DNA of 64,000 nucleotides from Entrophospora sp. SA101 (Eukaryota; Glomeromycota; Glomeromycetes; Entrophosporales; Entrophosporaceae), in NCBI GenBank assembly GCA_958430865.1, contig CAUDNR010004478.1, positions 65,913 to 129,912 on the forward strand. Direction: 5' to 3'. The notes under the pieces were generated by a model. The model was given only the letters and a program-made list of their open reading frames with translations. It ran no database searches and was not told the DNA's origin. Within the stretch, counting starts at the first letter, position 1. Each line of letters starts with the position of its first letter. The translations under genes were made by a program, and so were the position numbers. This document shows positions 32,803-44,832 of the stretch, piece after piece.

Positions 32803-35273
32803 TCATATTCTTGACCGTTTATTTCTCTCTTCTTCTTGAAGAATTTCTATCCACTCACCCAAATTATTATTAAACTGTGCAATTACATCTGCTTCTAAAC
32901 TATTATTATCCTGTTCATCATTTTGTTCACCCAAATAACTTTCTTCATTTAAGTTAGTATTTACATTTGAAGATTCGGCTTCCAATATCATTTCTCTTTC
33001 AATGCTATTCTGTTCTTCTAAATTTATTTCTTTATTTGATAAAGAAAGTTCTTGTTGAAGAAGTCGATTATATGTAATGCCAGCCTTCAATTTTGCCATT
33101 TCTAAGACTCTAGTGAACTACATATAGTAAAAGAAATAGTCAAATTTTAAAAAGAAAATAATTTACTATATTAATGTAAATAAAACTATATTTTTACCTC
33201 CAATCTATTTCGATTTTTTGAATGAAAAAATCCCATACTACTCCACAGTCGTTCTACTGAAGCTGCATTAATACAAATACCAAAAATACGTGCTGCAACA
33301 ATTCCAATTTCTGGATAGGCATCCTGAACCCAGCACCAATATTTGTGAATATTATTTTCAAACTGATCAATGGAGGCATTATCAAAAGGATATTTTCTTC
33401 CTTGTGAAAAATCATAAAATTCATTAAGAATAGTTTTAGGTTCTTTTTCAGTCCATGCTTTATAATAATAAACAAGCCACTTCCCCATGTGTAAATAACT
33501 TATTTTTGATATAGAAGCAGAAGTGAAATAGTTTGATTTGTAAACAGGATGAAGAAGCCAAGAAAGAATGAGAAGAGGTTGTTCCCATAAACTCCATCTA
33601 TTTTCCAATCTTGATAATATTCTACTGGCCAAGAGTTCATCAGAATAACTTTTCCAAAATTGATACAAATATGCATAACAATGTAAAACTTCATATAATC
33701 TTGCCTTGTCACTTTGTAGTTTATTCAAAATATTGCAATAAGGAATCAAAATTTGATCCAATTTTAAAAGTTCATCCCAAAAAGATTCATTCATTATAAT
33801 ACAATACATTTCATGTGAAATTTTCAATGTATTCGTTGATGAAGAAGGATCAAATTTTATTGCCAAAGACTATGTAAAAAATAATTGTCAATTATTTTAT
33901 TTGAATCAAAACTACTATTTTGAAAGATTGTAAAAATAAATAGAATAACTTACACGTAAAGCATTTTTAGTAGCAATTAAACTTTTAAAGCAATTATGTT
34001 GACTGTTCCACCTGGTATTACATGGAAGTGCAAGTTGAATATATTTGCTATAAAGTTCTTTTTGAATATCACGAAGTTGGCCAATGAAATATTTATGTCT
34101 AGCATCTTTAAAATAGGCTGACACTTTTAAGGCATTGCCTGATGTATTTTTGAACTCAGATGAAATTTTAAAAATTTCCCCTACACACAAATTCACCTGA
34201 TGGGCAAAACATGGTAAAAAAACAATATTTCTATGTTTAAGTCGTAATCTTGCCCTAATAATTAAAGATTTATATTATAAATCAATAAAATATTCAATGA
34301 TAGTTTGAGGCAATGAGAAAAAATTAATATGCACTTGCCTTGATGCATTATAGGAAGGTGCACTATCAGTTACTATTGATAACAATGTTATTTTCATATC
34401 GATTAATTTGGAAATTAATTCTTCAGTTTTAGTCATAACTTCAAACATTGTATCACGTTCACTACTAATATCCATAGCTTGCCATACACATGGTTCTCCA
34501 TCTGACATCAAAAGAACACATCCCATTAATTCTTGTTGCCTAACATTCGTCCATCCATCAAACATAAGTGTGACACCTATTTGATCTAATCTTAATTTTT
34601 CTAACATGACATTATCATATTCTTTAACTGCATCATTCAATAGTTTAGTGGAAAGGGTTTTTCTATCTGGTAGTTTGATATGTGGGTTGAGAAATTTAAA
34701 TAATTCTGTTGTTTCTTGATTATTCACCCAAGATAATGGAAAACCACAAGAAATAGTGGCTTTTAATATAAGTTTATGAAAAACTTCATTATCTGCTTTA
34801 GATAAAGGTCTGGCAACAAAATTATCTAAAGGACCATAATTAGATGATTGAGACGAAGTAGAATTTGATCCTAATAGAAAAGAAATTAATTCATGTAATA
34901 ATAAATAAATTGTTAATTAATAAATTATTAATTAAATAAATTATTAATTAGATAAAATAAATTATTAATTAATTAAATTATTAATTAAATAAATTAATTT
35001 ACTTTTTCTTTTTATTGTATTGTTATTATTATCATTATTATTACTATTACCAAGAGCTAGTATTTTAAGTTTTTCTTCTTGGCTATACACAACATGAAAA
35101 TTTTGACAATCATTAAAATGTTGAATTATACGTTCAGTTTTATCTACTATTGTTTTTAATTCATTGCTGTTTTCACCAAGTTTAATAAAGCAAGCTTTGC
35201 AGTAACATAATTTGTTACTAGAACCACTTTTTTGTTTTGTTTCAACAATGTAATTTTTCAAAGCTTTAACCAT
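32803..35273 (-). CDS. hAT-family transposase, apparently intact, 696 aa
   Basis: Five exons join in frame: 35003-35273, 34339-34870, 33954-34254, 33198-33869 and 32803-33117. The domain order is a BED-type zinc finger (CKAC at 25-28, then H52 and C56), a DUF659/RNase H-like catalytic region (DGWTN at 195-199, SIVTDSAPSYNASR ending at 268), LPCFAHQVNLCVGEIF after the third splice, and the hAT dimerisation region (about 550-592, with AASVERLWSSMGFFHSKNRNRLE), plus an acidic tail. The enzyme cuts and pastes DNA at 8-bp duplicated sites. Intron 2 has a GC donor with perfect context (AG|GCAAGT). No stop or frameshift was found. The right element end is suggested at 35986. The upstream 226-bp tandem duplication repeats the start region. 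It could be autonomous if the left end exists. Confidence 0.88.
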
Positions 35274-35546
35274 TGGAATAAAAGAATTGTGGAATTAATG
35301 ACTGTATACACTTGAAAGATTGAAAATTTTGACAATCATTAAAATGTTGAATTATACGTTCAGTTTTATCTACTATTGTTTTTAATTCATTGCTGTTTTC
35401 ACCAAGTTTAATAAAGCAAGCTTTGCAGTAACATAATTTGTTACTAGAACCACTTTTTTGTTTTGTTTCAACAATGTAATTTTTCAAAGCTTTAACCATT
35501 GGAATAAAAGAATTGTGGAATTAATGACTGTATACACTTGAAAGAT
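35095..35546. repeat. 226-bp tandem duplication covering the hAT start codon
   Basis: Units 35095-35320 and 35321-35546 appear identical. Each holds the first ~60 codons of the transposase and some 5' flank, so the gene has two candidate first exons (starts at 35273 and 35499). Only the one at 35273 continues into the rest of the protein. Confidence 0.92.
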
Positions 35547-35820
35547 ATGGTTATGTTTTCAACAATTGATAACAATTAATGAATGTGTAATTTTTTTATT
35601 ATTCATTATATACTCTTAAAAAAAAATATATAAAAATCATGGAATATACTTATACTATTACTATAATAATAATAATAACGTACCACAGAATACAACAATC
35701 AGTTTGATAATCAAGTGTTACAACATCTGGTAATAGTAATCCGTTAATTGTAATGATATTGTTATAAGATTTTACGGTGTGATATTTTATCACTGCAGAA
35801 AATAATCGTTTCTGATAAAT

Positions 35821-35986
35821 CGTACATTCGTACATTCGTACGTACGTACATATGTAAAATTTCCTCGTACAGGTGTACGGCCGCAACAAAACTGTACGAA
35901 CTCAATGGTACGAAGTCAGTCGTACGTATGTACGTATGTACGTACGTACGAAGATTCTTCTCGTACAGCGAAATTTCACAACCCTG
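35821..35986. mobile_element. Right end of the hAT element: CGTAC subterminal repeats and TIR
   Basis: About a dozen CGTAC/GTACG words crowd into 35821-35970. They end at a sequence that reads outward-in as CAGGGTTGTGAAATTTCG (complement of 35969-35986). CAGGG-type ends and short subterminal repeats are usual in hAT elements and bind the transposase. The adjoining 8 bp (TTAATATT) could be the target copy, but the other end is not visible. Confidence 0.6.
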
Positions 35987-36574
35987 TTAATATTAACTTT
36001 TTTTTTTTAAAAAAATTTGTGTAATTTTAAAATTTATCCCCTAAATAATTTACCCAAATGGAACCAACATAAAAATATTTGAAATATTTATATTTAATTT
36101 TACCCATTTTCTAGCATAATTATTTTTTTCTTTGCCCTACAAAAGTCATGACCCTTTAAACCATATATATTAATTTACCCAGAATTTTCTCTGACCTTTC
36201 GATTTTTTTACATATTGATTTACCCAAAAATAATGTAACCTATCTATGTAGTTTCCGGGGTCCTCCTTGGACTCTGCCAAAAAATAAATTGTTTTTCCAA
36301 AAAAAAAAAATTAAAATTTTTTTTTGTACAACATCAAGTACCAATAATAATAATAATAATTTTTTACGTTTATTTTTTTAACGTGATTCTTTTTTTTACT
36401 CAAAATGACAAAAAAAGATCTTAAATGTAGAAGTAAGGAAAATAATATACTTGAAAGAGGGTAAGTGTTTTAAGGATGGTGGTAGTGGTTATCGCCCACC
36501 ACTTGCCATCACTCTGGTTATCTATAAAAGGATTTTTATCTATGCTCCCCCCATAATACAAAAATTTTTTCAAA
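35987..36574. other. Intergenic DNA
   Basis: AT-rich; several TTTACCCA words between 36040 and 36240 recur irregularly. A short exon-like frame (MTKKDLKCRSKENNILERG with a GTAAGT donor near 36404-36460) could be an alternative first exon of the gene that follows. Confidence 0.4.
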
Positions 36575-38103
36575 ATGTCAAACAGAGATCAGGGAAAAGC
36601 AAAGAGAAGAAAAAAAGAAAAAGAAGCAATTGAAACAAAAGGGTAGGTTATGTTTAAAGGTAGTGATTGTTCAAACTGTTTCTGCTACTCTAGTTTATAA
36701 TTACTTATATTTTTATTGGCTATTTTTCTCATAAGGAATCCAACAGAGGACAATATAGAGGGTGAAAATGAGAGTGAAAGTGAAAGCAAAAGTGAAAGCG
36801 AGAGCAATACAACTGATGATGAATTTGACAAATTAGAAGACAAAAATGAGAGTGAAAGTGAAAGTGAAAGTGAGAGCAATACAACTGATGATGATGAATT
36901 TGACAAATGGTTATTCCCTGATTCTTATTGTAAATTATGCTTTTCTTTGGATCTATATTGAATTATATATTGAATTATATTTTAGTTATTGCATGGCCGA
37001 CATCATAAACATTTCTGATCACAGTGGAGTAAGTCAACACAGTAAGATATCTGGAAATTTTGACTACAGTGAACTGAAAAAATGGGCTCTTGAAAATTGA
37101 GTCCCTGATATCTCAGACAAAGAAAAGGATGCAATTGATAATTATGTACTAGATGTATTTGAGGAACTTGTGCCAACAATGATGTCACTGGAATTGCATA
37201 ACAATAATAACATTTTTTTTTTTCATTATAATCTTTTATTACCAGCATAATGTGGATGATACTATAAAATCTATTCAAGAAAAAAAAGTTGACTTAGACC
37301 CAAAGAGCACTGAATTTATAAAAAGAATTCTGGACACATGGTAATATTACCATTTGATCCTTGATTAATTCTCATCTAGTTTACTAAATACAATTCCAAA
37401 TTCTTAGGGCCTATAAATGGAAATCAGAGTTTAATAAAATTATGAATGAGGCGACATACACAGCAACATGGATTGCACCAGACTTTGAATTGTTAAAAGG
37501 AAATGAACCTGATCTGTTCACAAGCTCATGGTGTGAAATGGTGCACCCATCATCGAAATGGAGAAGGCAACTTGTATATGGATCTAATAAGAAAGCCAGC
37601 AGAAAATGTGATGGTGTGCTTTCTGTACTATAGAAAGGTTAATTTTTGAGAACATATGTCCTCTGAAAAAATATGATCATCTGAAATATCATAGGTGCAT
37701 TGAGAAGAGAAATTGACTTTCGTAAATATCTAAATTACTTTCTAATAAACTGTGTCTCAAAATTTTTAGTGACCTACAAAAATCATTCCACAATGCAATA
37801 GATACCCTTTGTAATAAATTTTGGGATAATAAAGGAGACATAAAATTTTCCAGAAAATATACCATATTGATATATATTGTGCACAGTTAAGTTTTTTTTC
37901 AAAACTTTATTGCCTTTTTTTTTCATCCTCAGTGCTGACTTTTTAATAATAAACTAGGGAAACAAGGTGAACTATGGAGGGTATGTTTAGCTGGAAAAGA
38001 TAAATATCTTGTTGAAAAAATTTACAAACTAGAAATACCTTGGAAGTTTGAAGATGATTGGTTTAAGTTGGAAGATACTTGCAAGATGTTATTATTAATA
38101 GAA
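36575..38103 (+). pseudogene. Uncharacterised glomeromycotan family gene, decayed
   Basis: Exons 36575-36642 and 36736-36909 join in frame (MSNRDQGKAKRRKKEKEAIE, then an acidic ESES-rich tract). A third exon starts at 36986 (CYCMADIINISDHSG). It contains an in-frame TGA at 37098-37100, yet continues VPDISDKEKDAIDNYVLDVF. Later exons give TEFIKRILDTW, then NEATYTATWIAPDFELL, WCEMVHPSSKWRRQLV and SRKCDGVLSVL, and further on KSFHNAIDTL and LAGKDKYLVEKIYKLEIPW. This order (ATY..TWIAPDF, then a K.DG motif) matches an abundant family of unknown function in these fungi; a nuclease-like fold has been suspected but I cannot support it. The stops indicate a recent pseudogene. Confidence 0.6.
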
Positions 38104-38241
38104 GTATGTATTGTTATTTATTTATTATTTGGGTTTTAATGTGTCTTGTTCTAATTGCATTATTTCAGAGGATTTTCAAGGAAAATGACAATATTTATCA
38201 TAATCAATTCAAAAAAAGGATATCATATGTACCGGCCCGAT

Positions 38242-38368
38242 GAAAAGCACAGGGTACAGGGATCTGCAAATTTTGCCTGTCCCCTGTGCTTTTCAATATT
38301 CATCTATCAAATCTGGAAAAGACAGGGGACAGGCAAATATGCCGATCCCTGTACCTGCCTGTCCTTTT
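38242..38368. mobile_element. Nested foldback element
   Basis: The left half is itself a hairpin: GAAAAGCACAGGG (38242-38254) and its exact inverse (38282-38294). The right half (about 38315-38368) is an inverted copy of the left half, including GACAGGGGACAGGCAAAT and GATCCCTGTACC. The DNA can fold at two levels. It is GC-richer than everything around it. Non-coding. Confidence 0.75.
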
Positions 38369-38514
38369 GAGAAAATTTAGAAAAATAGGAAGTAATTTGT
38401 ACATAATAATAATAATTGCATAATAATAATCATTCGATGCAACAATTTTATTAATTTAGAAATTTGGATTCATTTTTTTCAAGAAAAAACTGACGATTTT
38501 AAAAATGGATAACA

Positions 38515-38655
38515 GATGATTTAAAGAACTGGTGATTTAAATGATTTTGTTAAAAAATGAATGGATGATTTAAAGAACTGGTGATTTAAATAATTGTGTT
38601 AAAAAAACTGATGATTTAAAGGACTGGTGATTTATATAATTGTGTTAAAAAACTG
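38515..38655. repeat. Tandem repeat, about 3 units of 45-50 bp
   Basis: GATGATTTAAAGAACTGG, then GTGATTTAAAT and a GTTAAAAAA spacer, repeats about three times with small changes (starts near 38515, 38564 and 38610). A weak relative occurs near 49145. Confidence 0.75.
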
Positions 38656-40470
38656 ATGATATAAATTGAAATATGTAATATATTTTTAAAAAAATTCGAT
38701 ATATTTAGAATTCTCATGCAAGATTAGAATAATTTTTCGGAGTTTACTTTCAAAAAATAAAGGTTGATTTTAAAATTATCTATCGCGTTAGAACAATATA
38801 AAGGTGATATAATCAAATATCAAATCACATCAACGCCAAGAATCTGCCGAGATTTTTTTTCTCATAATTTATATCACACTCTTTTCCCTCCTCCTCGATT
38901 ATATTTAATCAAACAAAAATGACAAGCATCTTTTCTTCTACACAGGAATTCAATTAATGAATTTTATGCTCCGAATGTAAACGAATCCATACTAATATAT
39001 GTACCTTGGTGTGTCCTAATTCCGATTACAAAAAACTCCATTTTATCACCACCACCTAAAGTAAAGTGTATTTCAAGAATTGGATAGATTTATCAAATGA
39101 ATGTATATAGATAGTTATGAAGATTAATAGCGATGTTGATCATTTGACTATATTCGATTACACAATATGAATGCTATATACACGGTAATTTTTTTTAACA
39201 TGTTCAAAATAAGCAAACACCATTTTTTTTGAATCATTTGAAACTTCCTTTTTTTAAACAAATTCTACATGAACCAAATCAGAGATGTGACAAATCATTC
39301 AATAATTCTTAAATTTTTACAAGTTATTGCATTTTTAAGAAATGGCAGAATCGAAATTTTGGCCTCATTTTGTTAAACTGAATAGAATTAATAATTTCAG
39401 CGCCTATTTCATCAGCTTGCTTCTAAAAAGAAATTGGTCTACTTTTCTTTTATACATGATAAAAAGAGAAACAAATTCACACTTGAATGTGTTTAAACTG
39501 GTGTATATTTATTTTAATTACAAACTAAAATGTCCAAAAAGTACCACATGGCGAAAATGATAGTGCTGACGGTGAAACAATAGTAGTCATGATAATATTG
39601 TAAATATTTATTTTTGGATTTTTTTTTTAGATATAAAAAAATCAATGGAACCTAAACAAGTGTACTGCATAAAATGCGCAAATTTCCCATCTCTAGCAAT
39701 GATTATCTTCTTCGTAACAATAATAATGACTTAATCATGAATATAAAAGTCATGTACAATAATAATTTTTATTTAAATGAACGAATAATTGATAAATGAA
39801 TAGTGAATGAAATGAATAAAACGAGTAATTAGAATAAAACGAATAAAACAGCAAAATAATTCGAATAAAATGAATAAAACGAGTAAATTAGAATAAATAA
39901 AACGAATAAAGCAAACAAAACGAGTAATTCGAATAATTTGAATAAAACAGCGAATAATTTGAATAAAATGAATAAAACGAAAAAACGAAGAATTCGAATA
40001 ATGATTTGTGTTACGAATAGAAACTCTACACTTATAAACAAAAACTGAAATATAAAGTTTTAATTAAACGGTTGATTGATTGTTCTTTCACTTGGTCAAA
40101 ATGTGACGTTAATCTTTTTCTTTTAAAATTAAATATGGGGTTATAACGAAAGAGGCTAGGTCACATGTCAGAAACACGATTGGGCAGCATAATTTAGTTA
40201 TTTATTTTTAGTCCTAGAAAATATCAGCAAAGTTGATTATGGTGTTGTATATACGGCGGTTTGGATGGATTGATCGAATGAATACACACACACACGCATA
40301 ACGAAAATAAGAATCAAATTAAAGGTTGTGGGAAACTTGTTAGAATTAATTGAATCGGTAAAAAATAAAAATTTATTTTCTTTCTTTCTCTCCTTCCTTC
40401 TTTTCTCACTTTACCAGGTTAAATCACAATGGGGTTGATCAATATAATTTAATTTCTAAATTAGATCATA
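38656..40470. other. Non-coding DNA with an AATAAAACG repeat
   Basis: Contains the dispersed degenerate repeat at 39790-40015 (GAATAAAACGAGTAATTCG words) and a short CA run near 40285. No coding similarity was recognised; short ORFs here look random. Confidence 0.45.
39790..40015. repeat. AATAAAACGAATAATTCG degenerate repeat
   Basis: Same family and orientation as 23520-23640, but with CG dinucleotides kept. The inverse orientation is at 12215-12400. Confidence 0.55.
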
Positions 40471-40479
40471 ATGAATCTT

Positions 40480-40775
40480 CAATATACTCTCAATATTTGT
40501 AGCTATAGTATGTTTCAAATAGATGCTTATAAAGGCGATGTGGCTAAACCATATATTGCTGATTTTTGTATTGAAAGAAAAAAACAATCAGCAATTTGCA
40601 GAGACTTCCTTACATTGCATTGTTCAACAAGAATCACACATCGGCAAGTGATGTTTATAGCATTGGTATTATAATGGCCAAATTGGAAACGCCTCCATTT
40701 TCAGGTTATGAATTAATTTCCAAGATTTCAACGGTTTTGGGACCTGACTTTGTACCTGGTATGCCTGGTTATTAG
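40480..40775 (+). pseudogene. Protein kinase C-lobe fragment
   Basis: The pieces read KPYIADFCIE (DFG replaced by DFC), then in another frame LPYIALFNKNHTSASDVYSI and GIIMAKLETPPFSGYELISK, up to a stop at 40773-40775. These correspond to the activation segment, the APE motif (damaged to AL), helix F (SDVYSIGIIM) and beyond, in the style of the Tyr-kinase-like and Sel1-associated kinases abundant in these fungi. N lobe absent and frame broken, so it is a relic. Confidence 0.75.
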
Positions 40776-41019
40776 TGAGGAAATAATAATTTAATTTTGC
40801 TTTTGATCCATACTATTGATAAAATGATGATGGATCATTAAGTTAGTTACATTTAAAATATATCTTAATTAAAGATTATGATTATGGTCGATCGTTATAT
40901 TAATATAAAACAAGGCGCGTAAAATCAAGATAAATAAGCTTTACTGTGACACAAGAAATGGAATATAAAGATATACATATAATATATACACAAAATAAAT
41001 AAATAAATCAAACCAATAA

Positions 41020-42330
41020 ATGTCAAAGAAAAAACTTAATTTGGTGAAGGCAAACGTGGCAATGATGACAGTAGTGATGGTGATGAAGGTGACAATAATT
41101 GTAATGGTGATGGCGATGTTGGTAATGGTGTTAGTGATGATGGTGATGTTTGTTGTTGCTGATGGAGAAGAACTCTCTCTGACTCCTTTTGCAATAACAT
41201 CCAACCTTAACCTCAGCACTTCCAAATAATTATACTGTTACTATACCTTTAGCTTCTCCAGATGTTTTTGATTGGAAATGTACAAGAATTATTGCAAACC
41301 ATAGCTTTTACTATTACAGTATTCATAGCGATTGACAAAACAAATTTGCCTTCAGGTCTAAATATAGCTTCACATTTTACAATTGATTCTTTTGATTTTA
41401 TTCCTATTGTTCTCTGTCTTTCTATTCTGGTTGGAATTTTTAACTCTGTTCCTTCAACTTCAAATTTCAACTCTTTTCTTGGCAACCTTTTTTTTTTTGT
41501 GGAAGCGCACTGGAATGTATTCTCTACTGCAATTCCTTGAATTTTCATTCAGACCGCATCCTCTAAATCAAACGTTTGCATATACATACCAACATCTACC
41601 CTTACTGCATTTTTGGCTTTCAAGTATCCTGATGATCACCTGACTGAAAAAACTTTTTCATCTAATTTGATTGCTGCTGTTGTTGCCATTCCCAATCGTC
41701 TAAATGCGGCAACTGAAGCTACTAGACTATCCTTAAGATTAAAAATATGAAATACTCCAACAATTGTTTCTTTAATGTTTGCACTTGGAAAATTAATCTC
41801 TGCCGTAATTTCTATGTGAACAAAATTACTGCTTGTAAGTGGTTCTTCAGGCAAGTCATCATTTGCTTATTATAGGTGCTGTGCACTATTATCATTACCG
41901 TTATTAGAAGAATTATTATTATTATCAATGTCTGGTGTATTTGATCTGCTTCAAGTATTCGAAGATGTAATGTTCTTTGCGATGAGATTGATGAAACGTT
42001 ATCATGTATAGGAAGCCTATTGTTATCATCAGGTATACGTGGTGAATGTGAAGTAGAGGGCAATATACTACTACTATGATTGTCAATATTAACGCTTGGA
42101 CTATTTGATCTACTATCAGGATGTGATGTAGTTAAAGATGTTGTTCCAAATGAATCATTGCTATTGTTATTATTAGGATTAGCATTAGTATTGTTTAATG
42201 ATTTAACTACGGTTTATCTATATCGGGTGTATTTTGGTCGGCTACCACCACTGTTACCTACTATTGTATGAGAAGAAATATTAGGTAACAAATTATTAGA
42301 ACTATTTTTATGTTCTATTATGGTGGTTAT
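41020..42330 (-). pseudogene. Decayed gene of unknown family, in-frame TGA codons
   Basis: One minus-strand frame stays open from 41854 to 41249 except for TGA at 41636-41638 and 41549-41551. It includes VHIEITAEINFPSANIKETI, KNAVRVDVGMYMQTFDLED and KELKFEVEGTELKIPTRIER. This alternates like a beta-sandwich and may be a regulatory or arrestin-like fold, but I do not recognise it. Upstream, frame-shifted, are Ser/Asn-rich sequences (42063-42330). Downstream is a Ser/Pro/Gln tail (to about 41020). Both TGAs sit where CGA would be expected by a single C-to-T change. Confidence 0.5.
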
Positions 42331-43712
42331 AAAAGTTTTTTTGGGGCGGAAGAAATTCAGTCGGTGATTGAACAATAGTGGTTAACAGATTTAAGGATTT
42401 AGGTAAAATGATGTTATTATTACAGTTGAAATAACGAGATGTTATTGTTCTTCTTTTTCTTGCTTTGTTGTAGAAAATTAATTAATTATACAGTATACTC
42501 TCTTTATAACGAACGGTCCTTCTGTTTTGGCAAAAAAGGCCGTCATAGGAAAATCATAATCACGTAATCAATTCATAATGTGGTTTTTATTTTTAATGAA
42601 TAAACATAATAATACGAATACATAAAATATTATTTATTTGCATTAAATATTTTGACAATTTTTTCATGCACCATCGATTTGATGCAAATCAAAATCTTTT
42701 ATATACATTAACATCACAAAGTAATAAGAAAGTTAGAAGGTTGTTCCTATGTCAAATAATTACAGTAAAACTAACTATAGCTTAATTTGATGTGGTACGA
42801 AAATTTACTAATTTAGCAATTATAATTTCAGACTATGATCGTCAGCCATTATAACAATAAAGATTATACGTACACTTCTCTATAACGGTCTGCGCTTATA
42901 ATGAACTGAGAATCGGATCCCTGTTTTTTTACTATATAAAACCCTACTCTATAACGGTCTACTTGATTAAATTTCCTATAGTGTATAACGGCCTGTCTCC
43001 GAAATTCACATATATTAATATGTTTTATAAATTAATAACACAGGTTTAGTCAAAGTGGTTTTCAATTTTAGACTTGTGCAAATTATTTAAAAAGGTATCC
43101 GATCTATGGTTTCCCATTTTTATTAAGCAAACAAGGACATTGATTATAATCTTTATGTTATAGATTAATTTGGTCAAATGACATCAGAGACGGTTTTTGC
43201 TGGAAAAGATCCCATGTACGAGTTTAACGAAAATCATTGTAATTTTTTAAAAAGGCGCATTGTAACATTGACAAAGGAACATAGATTATTCTGGAATTGG
43301 TTTCTAAATTTGAATAAATGTGTGTGATTGACCAATAATTTTCAAACTTGGTCCCAGGTCACTTTATTTTAGATGTAGGCCAGAAGTCAATTAGTAACCA
43401 TTTGTTTGTTATAAAGTATTTAGATTTATCAACAATAAGTTGTTCATTTTATTTAAAATATATAACATTATATTGTTTTTCATTATGATAAAAAGATGAT
43501 CAGTAACTTTATGTTACTAAATATTTCTATAGCTTATTGGAGAAATGAGGGTGAATAAGTTTAAAAACTTAGTTAATATTAAAATTTGATTAATTAATGA
43601 CAATAATTAGTAAAATATAAAATACAAATTGATAATAAAAAAGAAATTAATTAATTACATTAATTACATGAAAAGAAAAAAAGAAATTAAATTATTAAAG
43701 TATTAATATTAT
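42331..43712. other. Intergenic DNA with pogo-like end motifs
   Basis: TACAGTATACTCTCTTTATAACGA at about 42490 resembles the left end of the element at 26682. CTCTATAACGGTCT motifs recur at about 42880 and 42950, all in the same orientation. No matching right end, so this is a degraded or rearranged pogo-like element. Nothing else recognised. Confidence 0.45.
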
Positions 43713-44832
43713 TTATGCAAACATTAAGTTAACCTTCATATTTTCATCATCCCAATCGATTCCACTCATTAATTTATGAAAACTATACATACAAGTTCTT
43801 TCACTTTCACTCAACTTATTCTCACTTTCAACACTTTTCTCTATAATATTTCTCGCTTTTTCTACAATTAATGTTTTTTGACATGGTAATATTGAATGTT
43901 TAAAGTAATGATCGAGGGTGAATCTCATTGTGAAAAATGACAATTCACCAAAAGATTTGTTTGCTAGTTGAGCGTCGCCTTGGAGTGATAACTGGTCGGA
44001 TAGAATTGATAGAATTTTAAGACGTGCTGGATGATTCGGTGATAGGATTGATGATGTGGTGAAGAATAAATAAGTGTAAATACGATCTGCTAAAGTTTTA
44101 GTAAAATCAGTCAGAGGGATTTGTGTAAATTGAGATCTCGAAGAGGAAAAAGAAGTTGCATTGGTAGTAATGATTTTTGTTGATTCTGGTAAAATTAATT
44201 GACACCCATCAAACATTGTGGATAATTTTTGTTTTAATTTACATGCTAGATAAATTGATCGATCCTTTAATATTTGTTCTATTGAATAATCGGAAAAATT
44301 TGACAATTCTTCCTCTATTTTTACTGTATTAGTGGTGTTGATTGGAGAAGTTGTAGTTGTTAATGATGATGGTGGAATGGTGGATATATCTTCTTCGTCA
44401 ATATTGACATTATCATTATCATAGTTATTATGATATGTAGTAACATTAGTAATGGAATTTGATAATAATTGACTCTGTCTTGCTGATTGTCTTTTAATGA
44501 TTTTCATTGTTTCAACGAAATTTGCCTTAGTTTGTTGATTTTCATTAATTAAATCTAAAGGAGTCGTTGCTTCAAATCCATTTCCGTGAATACTATTATT
44601 GTTGTTAACTATTATTATTACACTGTCACTATTATTTGTTGATATTGAAGATGCTGAAGACGTTGACCCAACTTTTGATTTATTCTTTTTCTTAATTTTT
44701 CTATCTTTATTTTTACTATTGACGTTTTCTTCTTTATTATTATTATCTGATTTTCTTCCATAATAATAATCATCTTCTTCTTCATCCTCCGAAGAAACTA
44801 CTTTATATAATTTTTGTTTCTTTGACTTATTT
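43713..44832 (-). CDS. Asn/Ser-rich protein of unknown function, 5'-truncated
   Basis: The frame runs from an apparent acceptor (AACAG at 44833-44837) to a stop at 43713, about 372 residues. The N-terminal half is low complexity, with acidic (SSEDEEEDD) and basic (KIKKKNKSK) runs. The C-terminal ~190 residues look folded and helical (DYSIEQILKDRSIYLACKLK, PNHPARLKILSILSDQL, SFFTMRFTLDHYFKHS). No known domain recognised. The open frame continues past 44836 only because the duplicated block happens to be open there; the real upstream exons are missing. Either a truncated gene or a chimeric join. Confidence 0.55.

Noticed and set aside
35821..35970. CRISPR-like array of GTACG words
   Set aside because: Words are 5-6 bp and irregularly spaced; the position at a hAT end explains them better.
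41549..41638. TGA readthrough or codon reassignment
   Set aside because: RFC, P450, hAT and other intact genes in the window use no internal TGA, so decay is simpler.
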